Shown one piece after another: positions 7,271 through 15,553 of a DNA stretch of 35,201 nucleotides. The translations under genes were made by a program, and so were the position numbers. Within the stretch, counting starts at the first letter, position 1, and each line of letters opens with the position of its first letter. The stretch is from Leptolyngbyaceae cyanobacterium MAG.088 (GTDB lineage Bacteria > Cyanobacteriota > Cyanobacteriia > Phormidesmidales > Phormidesmidaceae), in the NCBI GenBank assembly GCA_019634055.1, contig JAHQVZ010000312.1:1-35201 (forward strand), written 5' to 3'. Below the pieces are notes generated by a model. The model was not told the origin of the DNA. It saw nothing but the letters and a program-made list of their open reading frames with translations, and made no database searches.

Positions 7271-8917
7271 TTAAACCAGAGATGCCTTTTTCTCTTCAGA
7301 AATACCTCCTACGATTTCAGGTGCGATCGCAAAGTCCTCTGCCACCAGGCGAGCTGTCATCTTGGCAGACATCATCACGCTCGGTGTACCCGCACCAGGC
7401 TGGGTACCGGCCCCGACAATGTACAGGTTAGTAATATCTTCACTGCGATTATGGGGCCTAAAGAATGCCGACTGTACCAATAGTGGCTCAGGACCAAAAG
7501 CATTACCCATGTACGCCTCTAGAGTATTTTCAAAGTAGTCGGGCGTAATGTAGCTGCAATGCACCAAACGCTCTTTTATATTTGGCAAAAAGCCCCGCTC
7601 ATCCATAAAGGTCAGTACATTGTCTTTTAGCTTTTCACCCATGTCATCCCAATTAATGCCAGACCCATTATGGGGCACAGGCACCAAAATATAGGCAGCA
7701 TGATGACCTTCTGGTGCCAGGGACGGGTCAGTTAACGTGGGTAGATGAACATATTGAGAATAATCTTTGGGCATAACCTTACGGCCAAAGAGGTCTTTCA
7801 ATAGCTCCTCATAGCGGGGGCCTAAAATAATGCTGTGGTGACGCAGCTTGGCACTCTCATTACCGTCAGCTTTGAAGCCGAGGTACATAACAAACACCGA
7901 CATCGACTGCTGGGTCACTTTTACCCGCAGATCGCTATTCCAGAAACGATACTTAGGCTCAATCATCTTGCCGTAGGTGGTCGCCCAGTCCGCATTGGAA
8001 ACCACTGCATCGGCAGCCATTACTGTACCGTCAGCCAGGGTGACGCCCTGGGTAACTTTCTGGCCATTTTCCTTAGTGACATTAATCTTGCTGACCTGGG
8101 CGTTATAAACAATTTTGCCGCCCAGTTCCTCAAATTTTTTCACAAAGCCCCGCACTAAAGCACCGGTACCCCCCATGACAAAGTGAATGCCCCAGGTACT
8201 CTCAACAAAGTGAATCATGGCGTAAATGCCAGGTACTGAGAGGGGGTTACCACCGACTAGCAAGGGTTCAAAGCTAAAGACCTGGCGCAGTTTGTCACTC
8301 TTAAAATATTTGCTCGCAAAGCTAAATAGAGTACGTACAGCATCTAATTTGAGCAGTTCAGGGACCACCTTTAGCATCGAACCCACCGTACCAAAGTGGG
8401 TATAGCCCAACTGCAAAAAGCCTCGCTCAAAGACGGCTTTAGCAGCCTCATGGAACCGTTCGTAGCCCTCTAAATCGCCAGGTTCGCCCAACTCTAGAAT
8501 CTGTCGATGGGTGTTCTCAGGGTCGCTATCGTAATCAAAGAAGGTACCGTCATCAAAATAGATGCGATAAAACGGCAACACCGGCACAATTTTGACGTAG
8601 CGGCTGGTATTAGGACCACCAGATATACCAGACTTGATGCGCTTACTTTCATCGACAATGTCAGCTGGGAAATCATCCTGGGTTAAAGCGGCTTTATCGC
8701 GTTCCAGGGAGAACAGTTCTTCAATAAAGTGAGGCACTGTGATGACCGTTGGCCCCATGTCAAAGGTAAAACCATCGGCCTTGCGCACATAGGCACGACC
8801 ACCAGGCGCATCCAACATTTCCACAATGGTGGTATCAAATCCTAAACTCTGGAGGCGGATGCCCATGGCCAATCCACCAATTCCAGCCCCAATGACGATG
8901 GCCCGCTTGCGCCCCAT
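7271..8917 (-). CDS. CrtI-type phytoene desaturase family protein
   Basis: This is a flavoprotein amine-oxidase-like carotenoid desaturase of about 548 residues. The N-terminus carries the FAD-binding dinucleotide fold ([18 protein letters not shown], residues 6-23) followed by APGGRAYV and [15 protein letters not shown] (49-63). Further CrtI-like blocks are [48 protein letters not shown] and the C-terminal [19 protein letters not shown], the flavin-contacting signature. Compared with proteobacterial CrtI (about 490-500 residues) it has an insert of roughly 30 residues at about 75-106. CrtI desaturates phytoene in other bacteria, whereas most cyanobacteria use CrtP/CrtQ/CrtH, so its substrate is uncertain. 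The start at 8917 has GGGAG upstream; the frame extends ten codons further to 8947. It is followed by its own terminator and preceded by a GNAT gene on the same strand. Confidence 0.85.
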   Translation of the reverse strand: MGRKRAIVIGAGIGGLAMGIRLQSLGFDTTIVEMLDAPGGRAYVRKADGFTFDMGPTVITVPHFIEELFSLERDKAALTQDDFPADIVDESKRIKSGISGGPNTSRYVKIVPVLPFYRIYFDDGTFFDYDSDPENTHRQILELGEPGDLEGYERFHEAAKAVFERGFLQLGYTHFGTVGSMLKVVPELLKLDAVRTLFSFASKYFKSDKLRQVFSFEPLLVGGNPLSVPGIYAMIHFVESTWGIHFVMGGTGALVRGFVKKFEELGGKIVYNAQVSKINVTKENGQKVTQGVTLADGTVMAADAVVSNADWATTYGKMIEPKYRFWNSDLRVKVTQQSMSVFVMYLGFKADGNESAKLRHHSIILGPRYEELLKDLFGRKVMPKDYSQYVHLPTLTDPSLAPEGHHAAYILVPVPHNGSGINWDDMGEKLKDNVLTFMDERGFLPNIKERLVHCSYITPDYFENTLEAYMGNAFGPEPLLVQSAFFRPHNRSEDITNLYIVGAGTQPGAGTPSVMMSAKMTARLVAEDFAIAPEIVGGISEEKKASLV

Positions 8918-8986
8918 AACCAACTCCCGTCCCAATGTAACGAACACTTAATATTTCTAATATTGTAGCGTTCCTGAGGAATCGTA

Positions 8987-9835
8987 CTAGCCCAACTCAA
9001 ACGTGGTTACGCCAAAAATCTTCTCTAAGGGTAATTTTGGCGCGGCCTGGGTATACATGCGAGCTGTTTCAAACATGGAGTTCATGCCATATCGCTTGGC
9101 CAAAGCAACGGCTGCGTCATTAACCTCCGGGACATCTAAATAAAATGGACTCCCGGCAGGTATCTGAGCCATCAGGGTCTGAAAAATTTTATCGGCAACG
9201 GTGGCTGTATCGGCAAAGAGGGGACCAATTTTATAACCATTCTGACAGGGACGGATGACGCCATAGCCCACTAATGTTTGCCCCTGGACCCTGGCAATGA
9301 CATGACTATTGGGTTGGGTAATCCAGCATTGGGTAAAGTGCGATCGCACATCAGGGAAACATTGCCGGTCATAGTCCACTACGGTTTGTATGGGCAAATC
9401 ACCTAGAGGCACACAGCCAGAGTCGTGATCGTTACCGTTAGCCACCCCTTCATAGCGAATATTCCGATAGGCCAGCCTAAATCCAGACTTGACATAGTTA
9501 TCTTGCTGGGCAACTACACCGTCTAAGCCAATGTTGCGCCCTTGCAAATAGTCAAGGGCCGCCTGCCAAATAGCCAGCCCATAACCTTGCCCTCGAAATT
9601 CAGGCTTCACAATGTAGAAGCCAATAAACCCGAAGGAGTCACCATATTTAACCGCTGAAATCGACGCCATCGGTTCTCCCTCTAAAAACCCCATCAGAAA
9701 ACCGGTGAGGTCAGCATTGTAAAAACAATCAGCGTCATGCAAACCTGGGTTCCAACCTTCTGCAGCAGCCCAGTCAATGGCAAGTTCTAGCTCGCCACGA
9801 GTCATAGGCCGGATTTGGTAAGGGTTAGGAGTCAC
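8987..9835 (-). CDS. GNAT N-acetyltransferase with second C-terminal GNAT-like domain
   Basis: The first half is a regular GNAT domain: IRPMTRGELELAIDWAAAEG, a FIGFYIVKPEF strand and the acetyl-CoA loop RGQGYG (about residues 81-86), then QDNYVKSGFRLAYRN. The second half (about 140-280) resembles the Acetyltransf_18 / YitH C-terminal domain, with VVDYDRQCFPDVRSHFTQCW and VGYGVIRPCQNGYKIGPLFA. This two-domain layout is common among GNATs of unknown substrate. The stop lies about 70 bases before the start of the crtI-like gene on the same strand, so the two may be co-transcribed with this gene first. No signal peptide is present; the enzyme should be cytosolic. Confidence 0.85.
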   Translation of the reverse strand: MTPNPYQIRPMTRGELELAIDWAAAEGWNPGLHDADCFYNADLTGFLMGFLEGEPMASISAVKYGDSFGFIGFYIVKPEFRGQGYGLAIWQAALDYLQGRNIGLDGVVAQQDNYVKSGFRLAYRNIRYEGVANGNDHDSGCVPLGDLPIQTVVDYDRQCFPDVRSHFTQCWITQPNSHVIARVQGQTLVGYGVIRPCQNGYKIGPLFADTATVADKIFQTLMAQIPAGSPFYLDVPEVNDAAVALAKRYGMNSMFETARMYTQAAPKLPLEKIFGVTTFELG

Positions 9836-10016
9836 GGTTGGTCAAGAATGGCTTGTGCAGCGTCAAGTTTTAATTTTCGGAAGAGGTGTTTCTTAGCAAT
9901 GCAGCGTTCATACTTGAAACACCATTCACTATTCACCACTGACTATTCACGGTCCTAATTCGAATATTTTAAGTTTGACAGTCTACTAGTCTTAAAATTC
10001 TAGGGGTTATGCCTTC

Positions 10017-10523
10017 CTAAGCCCCCAAGCTCTGCAACGCCAAACGAAACTGCTCTAACCGTCGTCGGTTTACGCCTAAATCTGACTCCCCTAACCTTGC
10101 GGCAGAGCGCATGGCAATAGTCTTTTCATCGGGCAAAAAGTAAAATTCAGCATCGTCAACAAACCCCATTAAACGGCTTGTAAACTCCACCAAAATATAA
10201 CTATCTGTCTGTTCAATAATGTTAGTGCGGGGCTGATTTTTAATAATGGCAACCAGCTTATCGCGCACAGCATCTTTCTGAGCCGAATAAGCAATTGGAG
10301 CAATATAGTGCTCATCATCGCCAGCACTGCTACTGACACAGTTAGGGGATGTGGGACAGCTAATCAATTGGGCATCATGAATACCAATGTCAGTGGGAGG
10401 CGTCCCTGTAAAAACCCCCTTGAGACCTGGCAACACTGCCACCGGTGCAGCTATGGCTGGAGCACTGGTGAATAATAGGCACACAGCGACTAATAGGGAA
10501 AGTAATACACGAAATAATTGCAT
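10017..10523 (-). CDS. DUF1499 domain-containing exported protein
   Basis: This 168-residue protein has an N-terminal signal peptide (FRVLLSLLVAVCLLFTSAPAIA, cleavage after AIA). The mature part matches DUF1499: the signature CPTSPNCVSS at about 56-65 with two cysteines, then HYIAPIAY, IIEQTDSYILVEFTS, MGFVDDAEFYFLP and the C-terminal IAMRSAARLGESDLGVNRRR. DUF1499 proteins are common in cyanobacteria, chloroplasts and proteobacteria; their biochemical role is unknown. It is divergent from the lipoprotein gene at 10722, with about 200 bases between them. The 180 bases after its stop hold only short ACTATTCAC repeats. Confidence 0.9.
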   Translation of the reverse strand: MQLFRVLLSLLVAVCLLFTSAPAIAAPVAVLPGLKGVFTGTPPTDIGIHDAQLISCPTSPNCVSSSAGDDEHYIAPIAYSAQKDAVRDKLVAIIKNQPRTNIIEQTDSYILVEFTSRLMGFVDDAEFYFLPDEKTIAMRSAARLGESDLGVNRRRLEQFRLALQSLGA

Positions 10524-10721
10524 GGGGGCTGAGTCTAAAAGTTCTGTAAGCTGCTATGAGTAAGGATTCATAAATTTGATTCCCATCTGCTCCTATTGAT
10601 TGTAAGGGCGTTACCGATTTAAGGAATGATTCTGTCGAGGATATCTGCTGTAGGCCGTACGGCACAACTTGAGCCCGGTAAGGGGCCCTGTAAGGGGTTT
10701 ATAACCATAGGCTCATCCAAG

Positions 10722-11069
10722 ATGCATTATTGGCTGCTGTTGCTAATGATTAGCAGCGCCTGCAGTCCTCCAAAAACGGTTATTCCAAAGGATATTGAAG
10801 CAATTGCCCATGACTGTTATGCCACCATAGCCACACCGGAACGCACACCAAAACTAACCCCTTCCCAAGCGATGGAAGATGGCACAGTTATGATCCGTTG
10901 GTCCATGACACAATTTCCCAATGAACGAGGCTCTTGCATCGTCGATAGTAGTGGAACGGTCATAGTAGTAACGAGCAATGCTGATGAACAGCAGCAACCC
11001 GAGGAAACATCTGCCGATGAGCAGCAGACCGAAGAGACATCAACTGAAAAGTCAACGTCTCAAGAATAG
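10722..11069 (+). CDS. putative lipoprotein, function unknown
   Basis: From the ATG at 10722 the product is 115 residues with a short hydrophobic leader (MHYWLLLLMISSAC) ending in a lipobox-like SSAC, so it may be lipid-anchored at Cys14. The ORF is open upstream to 10626, but that part has no signal-like feature and I exclude it. The middle (EAIAHDCYATIAT to NERGSCIVDSSGTVIVVTS) has two cysteines and looks like a small folded domain. The C-terminus is a low-complexity acidic tail with an imperfect repeat (DEQQQPEETS, then DEQQTEETS). The next gene begins about 100 bases downstream on the same strand. Family unknown. Confidence 0.6.
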   Translation: MHYWLLLLMISSACSPPKTVIPKDIEAIAHDCYATIATPERTPKLTPSQAMEDGTVMIRWSMTQFPNERGSCIVDSSGTVIVVTSNADEQQQPEETSADEQQTEETSTEKSTSQE

Positions 11070-11167
11070 AAGGTTTAGTGCAGTATCCAAAGATACTCTC
11101 TGGTCAAGATATTAAGCCGTCCAGCATTCTTTAGGAATCTAGAGAGCCTGAGCGGTAGTATGCGACT

Positions 11168-12223
11168 ATGCCCAGACATGATGTTGCTATGGCAGACTAT
11201 CTGACACTTAAAAAGGTTATAGAAAGCAAAATATCAGCCCGTGAATCAGAGTTATCGCTGATTGATAACCTGTGCCGTTCTTACTTTCTATTCCATAGCC
11301 AACCCACTGATAAAGTTTGTCTATTTTTCCATGGGTTTACGGCGGGTCCTTATCAGTTTATTCCCATGGCCCAGCTCATGCATAAGGCTGGTTATAACGT
11401 ATTGGTGCCGCTCCTGCCCGGTCACGGGTTAGCCGGAAAGTGGGGACCGAATAACCCACCACCGTTGACGGACGATCCACGACTCTATCTTAAGTTTGGC
11501 CTCCAGTGGCTGCAAGTTGCCAAAAAGATGGGTTCTAAGGTGATTATTGGTGGCTTGTCTGGGGGCGCGACCCTGGCCACCTGGTTAGCGATGGAAAAGG
11601 CCGATGACATCTATCGAACGATTTTATTTGCCCCTTACTTTAGTGCGAGCAGTAAGGTAATTGATTTATTTGTTAATCACATCGATACCTATTTTGAATG
11701 GGAAAAATTAATGGGGCCCAGCTACCCGGGGTTTGAAATTTCTTCACTTCGGGCAGTGCTACGGATTGCTAAATATAACTTTAAGCGGGTCAAAAAATCT
11801 CCCATTGCCCCAATTTTCATGGTCTCTAGTGAAAGCGATCGCGCCGTTAATAACTATGACCATGAGCGTTTTTTTAAGGCAGCCTTAGAACACCAGCCTT
11901 ATTGTTGGTACCACAGCTTTGATCGCGTATTAGATATTCCCCACACTATGATGACTGAAGCAGAGGGTAATCGTTATACCAGTCTGTTAACGGTGATTAC
12001 TAAAGCTAATATTGAAAGTCGTTTAACCTGGCATGAGATTGAGGAAATTGCTTACCGGATGACGAAGCGGCGTACGTTTAAGTCGGTGGTGGCCGATCTC
12101 GGCTGGGAAAATAAAGTCTCTCGTGATATGCCAGCGATGATGACGTTGGTGGATAAATGGAGCATTGCTGTGAAGCGAGAGTTGCAGCATCGTAAGCGAT
12201 GGCGACGCCGCGATGATTGGTAG
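11168..12223 (+). CDS. alpha/beta hydrolase
   Basis: This 351-residue protein shows a complete alpha/beta-hydrolase plan: oxyanion-hole motif FFHGFTAGP (about 53-61), VLVPLLPGHG (78-87), nucleophile elbow GGLSGGATLA with Ser131 in G-L-S-G-G, a plausible acid in SSESDRAVNN (Asp224) and a catalytic His in DIPHTMM (His259). The last about 90 residues form an extra, basic C-terminal extension ending KRWRRRDDW. The layout resembles carboxylesterase/lysophospholipase-like hydrolases, but the substrate cannot be read. The ATG at 11168 is not backed by a clear ribosome site; ATG 11189 is an alternative. Its stop nearly meets the next small membrane gene, so the pair is probably one transcript. Confidence 0.85.
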   Translation: MPRHDVAMADYLTLKKVIESKISARESELSLIDNLCRSYFLFHSQPTDKVCLFFHGFTAGPYQFIPMAQLMHKAGYNVLVPLLPGHGLAGKWGPNNPPPLTDDPRLYLKFGLQWLQVAKKMGSKVIIGGLSGGATLATWLAMEKADDIYRTILFAPYFSASSKVIDLFVNHIDTYFEWEKLMGPSYPGFEISSLRAVLRIAKYNFKRVKKSPIAPIFMVSSESDRAVNNYDHERFFKAALEHQPYCWYHSFDRVLDIPHTMMTEAEGNRYTSLLTVITKANIESRLTWHEIEEIAYRMTKRRTFKSVVADLGWENKVSRDMPAMMTLVDKWSIAVKRELQHRKRWRRRDDW

Positions 12224-12233
12224 GGGGTGCGTA

Positions 12234-12593
12234 ATGATGTTGACTATTGACTGGACAATGCCCATTGTCTTGGCAGATGTACTATTGACACCAGCTGAAA
12301 CAGCTGCCTTATGGGGACTACATCATCCCTATTGGCTAATTGCGATCGCAATTAGCTTAATCATCTTGCTCCAACTTTCGCTTTCCATCCTCAGTCAGCT
12401 TCTAAAACGTCTCCTCAAGTGGCTAGGGCATTCACCCTTTTCCTTAGGGCGTTGGCTAATGACGAAGACAGCAACCGGAGTTTCTCCTCAAGAGCAACAG
12501 ATTGAAACTATTTTGCAACGGTTAAACAGTTTGCAAGAGGAACAATCAATTTTGCTAAGAGAGTTAACAAAACAGCTACCAAACCAAGACTAA
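12234..12593 (+). CDS. small membrane protein with C-terminal coiled coil
   Basis: The chosen ATG at 12234 has AGGGGGTG a few bases upstream and lies ten bases after the stop of the hydrolase gene, suggesting translational coupling; the frame also opens at 12213 inside that gene. The 119-residue product has a transmembrane helix (YWLIAIAISLIILLQLSLSI), a basic stretch (LLKRLLKWLG) and a C-terminal heptad-rich segment (QQIETILQRLNSLQEEQSI) likely to form a coiled coil. No enzymatic motif is visible. It may anchor or oligomerise at the membrane. The 3' end overlaps the stop of the convergent hydrolase-like gene by four bases. Confidence 0.65.
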   Translation: MMLTIDWTMPIVLADVLLTPAETAALWGLHHPYWLIAIAISLIILLQLSLSILSQLLKRLLKWLGHSPFSLGRWLMTKTATGVSPQEQQIETILQRLNSLQEEQSILLRELTKQLPNQD

Positions 12594-13441
12594 ATTCCTT
12601 GCTTACGCAAAAAAGGCACGACAGATTCACTAACTTTCTCAGCCCAATCTTCCTGGGCATAATGTCCCACCTCTTCGAGTTCCATATATTCGCCATCATC
12701 TAGGCCCTGGGCAAAAGCCTTAGCCCCCTCCGCCGACAGCCAGGGATCTGAAATGCCCCAGGCAATCAAGGTGGGACGGGACCAATTGGCAAATCCTTGG
12801 GCGATCTGCTCAGTAATTTTAGGCGTTTTCATTGCCCGAATGGTCCACATTAGGGAACGACCCACATCAGAACTTTTAAGAAACGGCCGACGATAAACAT
12901 CCAAGTCTTCATCTGACACTTGATAGGGACCAGCGCCTTCCAGGGTGCGATCCACCAACAGTGGATCTTGAGTCATCATATCCCCCACAAACGGCCAACC
13001 CATCATTTTCACAGCAAAGGGCAGGTCGGCCTTGGGGGGTAAAGGGGTATTCAGAATGATTAATTTCTCAATTTTGTCAGGGTTTTGAGCCGCATAGAGT
13101 AACCCAGTCACCCCTAAAAAACCCTGCACAATCAAGGAAAAGCGATTTAATTCTAAAGCGTCTATGTAATCGCTGAGAGCCTTGAGATAGGTGGCTTGAT
13201 CGTAGGCAAACTCACGCTTATCAGGCTTTGACGATGAGCCGTGGCCAATCCAGTCAGGGGCAATACTACGAAACCCATATTCCCCCAAAGCTGGCATCAC
13301 ATCACGCCAGCTATAACTCTGGGAGACCAAACCATGGAGCATAAGTACAGGGGGCGTATCGTTGGGGCTGTCAGGAACAAGTTCGCGGTACACCCACTGT
13401 AGTTTCCCGACTTGTATGTCCTTCTGCTCGATCTTGGCCAT
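12590..13441 (-). CDS. alpha/beta hydrolase-fold protein lacking the usual nucleophile
   Basis: The 283-residue protein is similar in layout to haloalkane dehalogenase/epoxide hydrolase-type enzymes: LMLHGLVSQSYSW (about 33-45), APDWIGHGSSSKP (61-73), a GISDPWL acid region and VGHYAQED, which supplies the late His. At the nucleophile elbow, where active relatives have G-x-S-x-G or V-x-D-W-G-G, it reads IVQGFLGVTG (104-113), so a Gly replaces the Ser/Asp. This QGFLG pattern is, as I recall, shared by some cyanobacterial homologs, suggesting a non-hydrolytic or altered role. The ATG at 13439-13441 lies inside the 3' end of the upstream 2OG-oxygenase-like gene (71-base overlap), implying co-expression. 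Confidence 0.8.
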   Translation of the reverse strand: MAKIEQKDIQVGKLQWVYRELVPDSPNDTPPVLMLHGLVSQSYSWRDVMPALGEYGFRSIAPDWIGHGSSSKPDKREFAYDQATYLKALSDYIDALELNRFSLIVQGFLGVTGLLYAAQNPDKIEKLIILNTPLPPKADLPFAVKMMGWPFVGDMMTQDPLLVDRTLEGAGPYQVSDEDLDVYRRPFLKSSDVGRSLMWTIRAMKTPKITEQIAQGFANWSRPTLIAWGISDPWLSAEGAKAFAQGLDDGEYMELEEVGHYAQEDWAEKVSESVVPFLRKQGI

Positions 13442-14084
13442 GCTCTTTTTCTCTCACCTGTGGGAAAAAGCTTACCGCATTATCGTCAGTGACAGGAGCA
13501 GCATCTAGATAGCCTTGAAAGTAAGGACGACATGATGGCGAAATCTGCCACAGATTAATAGACCAGCGTTCTAGATCGGGATTAATTACCCGATGGGGGT
13601 TTTGACTGTTGAACATAATGATCGCCCCCGGTGGCAACTGATAAATGTCCTCTGAGACTCGTCTAGGTCGACGTTTATCGTAACTGGCATAATTGGGCGT
13701 ATAGCCCCACTGGGTTGGAACGGTAGAAAGGTTAATGCTAATGGCTGGGCAAGCCGCATAGGGATCATCACGATGGGCCCGAATACCGACATCGCCATAG
13801 GCAATCAACCCCAAGTCAGGTTTGAGTACTGGCTGATCTGGCAGGGCAATACGACTAGCCCGTTGATAGATGGTTTGACAAAAATCCCAAAATTTAGGGT
13901 GACGCACAGCAGGTTGATAGGACCGCCCCCCACTCCCTAATATTGGTTGATGTTCTAGCCAGTAACGCTGCCTCCCTACACCATAGCTGGAGGTATCAAG
14001 CTCCAATAGCGAACGGTATTTGTAGAGATGTTGACGGAGCTTACGCTGCTTGATAGGAGGTAAAACACTGATCAGTTTAAGCAT
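13371..14084 (-). CDS. 2OG-Fe(II) oxygenase-like protein
   Basis: The 237-residue product shows the iron/2-oxoglutarate ligand set of double-stranded beta-helix dioxygenases: H-x-D in GIRAHRDDPYA (His104, Asp106), the distal His in MFNSQNPHRVINP (His164) and a 2OG-binding Arg candidate in ERWSINLWQ (Arg173). It also has LGLIAYGDVG before the first motif, like AlkB-type and related oxygenases. The substrate is unknown. The N-terminal 60 residues are basic (KQRKLRQHLYKYR). The last about 25 residues overlap the start of the downstream hydrolase-fold gene in another frame and look non-conserved. It is separated by about 90 bases from the cofH stop on the same strand. Confidence 0.75.
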   Translation of the reverse strand: MLKLISVLPPIKQRKLRQHLYKYRSLLELDTSSYGVGRQRYWLEHQPILGSGGRSYQPAVRHPKFWDFCQTIYQRASRIALPDQPVLKPDLGLIAYGDVGIRAHRDDPYAACPAISINLSTVPTQWGYTPNYASYDKRRPRRVSEDIYQLPPGAIIMFNSQNPHRVINPDLERWSINLWQISPSCRPYFQGYLDAAPVTDDNAVSFFPQVREKEHGQDRAEGHTSRETTVGVPRTCS

Positions 14085-14176
14085 GCAGCCACGTAGTGGA
14101 AATTAAGGAACAGGGCTAAGGCCCATGCACTACTCTACAAAGCTGCTATGGGAATAAAAATAAATTGGCGAAAACG

Positions 14177-15361
14177 TTAATGATTAGATGTGTCTGTTAA
14201 TAATTGGCACGGTGGGTTATCTGAAACGGCATTGTACAACGTGTCCCTTTGTTGCCTGGGGCGGTTTAGGGTTGCGATCGCACCTCGTAAACTTTCCACT
14301 GACTGACAGGTACCCCCTTTCGCTCCAGCCATAGAGGTAATATGCTCCTCCATAAGCGTACCGCCCAGGTCATTACACCCCCAGCGCAACGCTTCGGTAG
14401 CACCATCTAGCCCCAGTTTGACCCAACTTGGCTGATGATTCTTAATCCAACGTCCCAGATAAATACGGGCAACTGCCGTTAGCAATAGTGCATCAGCAAC
14501 AATGGGCTGGTCTCGCCCGACGCGCTTACGCAGAGGGGCTGGAGCTTCCTGCCCCACAAAGGGCAGCAATATGAATTCTGTAATACCGATCGCACCTTGG
14601 GAAAGAGAACGTTTTTGCAGCCGACGTAGCTGGTCTAAATGATCAATTTGCTGCTCAATGGTTTCAATATGGCCAGACAGCATCGTACTGGTCGTAGGCA
14701 TGCCTAACCGATGGGCCTGGGAGACAATATCTAACCAAGTTGCCGTATTTATTTTCTCGGGACAAAGCACGCGTCGCACCTGGTCATCCAGCACTTCAGC
14801 AGCCGTTCCCGGCAATGACCCTACCCCTGCCTGGGCCAATTCTCGAATTACGGTAGCAATGTCTAAATTATCCTCACGGGCAATAAACTGAACTTCCTGG
14901 GGAGAAAAGGCGTGAATATGAAGGCTGGGAAATTTATCCTTAATGGTTGTCACCAATTTTTGATAGTAGGCCAGGGAAAACCCCTTAATTTTGGCAACCG
15001 GATTAAGCCCTCCCTGCATACAGATTTCCGTAGCACCTGCCTCTACAGCAGCCGTTGCTTTTTCTAAAATAGTTTCCCAGCTAAGCCAGTAGGCACCTGG
15101 CTGACCTTCATCTCGACGAAACGCACAAAAGCTACAATGCTGTTCGCAAATGTTGGTGTAATTTATATTTCGATTGACTACATAGGTAACCGTATCCCCA
15201 ACCTGTTGTTGTCGTAGCTGGTCGGCGGTAGCCCGAATCGTTTCTAGAGCTGCGGGGGTCGTTTGGCTGAGCAAGATAATACCGTCATCTGGAGCAATAT
15301 CCTGCCCGTCAAGGGCTCGGGATAGAATGTCGGCTATGGCTGAGGTTACAGGAAGGGGCAT
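14177..15361 (-). CDS. cofH: FO synthase subunit 2 (7,8-didemethyl-8-hydroxy-5-deazariboflavin synthase), CofH
   Basis: CofH is a radical-SAM enzyme that works with CofG to build the deazaflavin chromophore FO, used by many cyanobacteria as an antenna in DNA photolyase and, in F420 makers, as the cofactor core. The cluster-binding motif [10 protein letters not shown] (Cys72, Cys76, Cys79 from the chosen start) fits CX3CX2C. Other typical parts are [42 protein letters not shown] and [20 protein letters not shown] near the end. The frame is open to 15439, but family proteins start near [13 protein letters not shown], so I chose the ATG at 15359-15361. CofG is not in the window. The gene is divergent from glucokinase. 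Confidence 0.92.
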   Translation of the reverse strand: MPLPVTSAIADILSRALDGQDIAPDDGIILLSQTTPAALETIRATADQLRQQQVGDTVTYVVNRNINYTNICEQHCSFCAFRRDEGQPGAYWLSWETILEKATAAVEAGATEICMQGGLNPVAKIKGFSLAYYQKLVTTIKDKFPSLHIHAFSPQEVQFIAREDNLDIATVIRELAQAGVGSLPGTAAEVLDDQVRRVLCPEKINTATWLDIVSQAHRLGMPTTSTMLSGHIETIEQQIDHLDQLRRLQKRSLSQGAIGITEFILLPFVGQEAPAPLRKRVGRDQPIVADALLLTAVARIYLGRWIKNHQPSWVKLGLDGATEALRWGCNDLGGTLMEEHITSMAGAKGGTCQSVESLRGAIATLNRPRQQRDTLYNAVSDNPPCQLLTDTSNH

Positions 15362-15553
15362 TACACAAGCGGCAATATCGAATAGGTTATATGGGAAATT
15401 AATTACTCGAAAGATCGTCAAATATAGTGGGGCATGCAAACGGGTATATTCCTACGATAATTAGTTGACTCCATCGCGGAGTGTCCACAAGGGTATACCC
15501 CTATAAAGGCTTTGACACTTATTACCATTTGACCTTATTTCGAAATTATTATT

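Noticed and set aside
7835-8158. Plus-strand 107-residue ORF inside the CrtI-type gene
   Set aside because: Antisense shadow of a well-conserved flavoprotein gene; no independent coding evidence.
9900-9955. ACTATTCAC short repeats suggesting a CRISPR or VNTR
   Set aside because: Only two or three imperfect copies, no regular spacer length; consistent with simple low-complexity DNA.
10390-10665. Minus-strand 91-residue ORF overlapping the DUF1499 gene start
   Set aside because: Overlaps the DUF1499 signal-peptide region in another frame and shows no domain.
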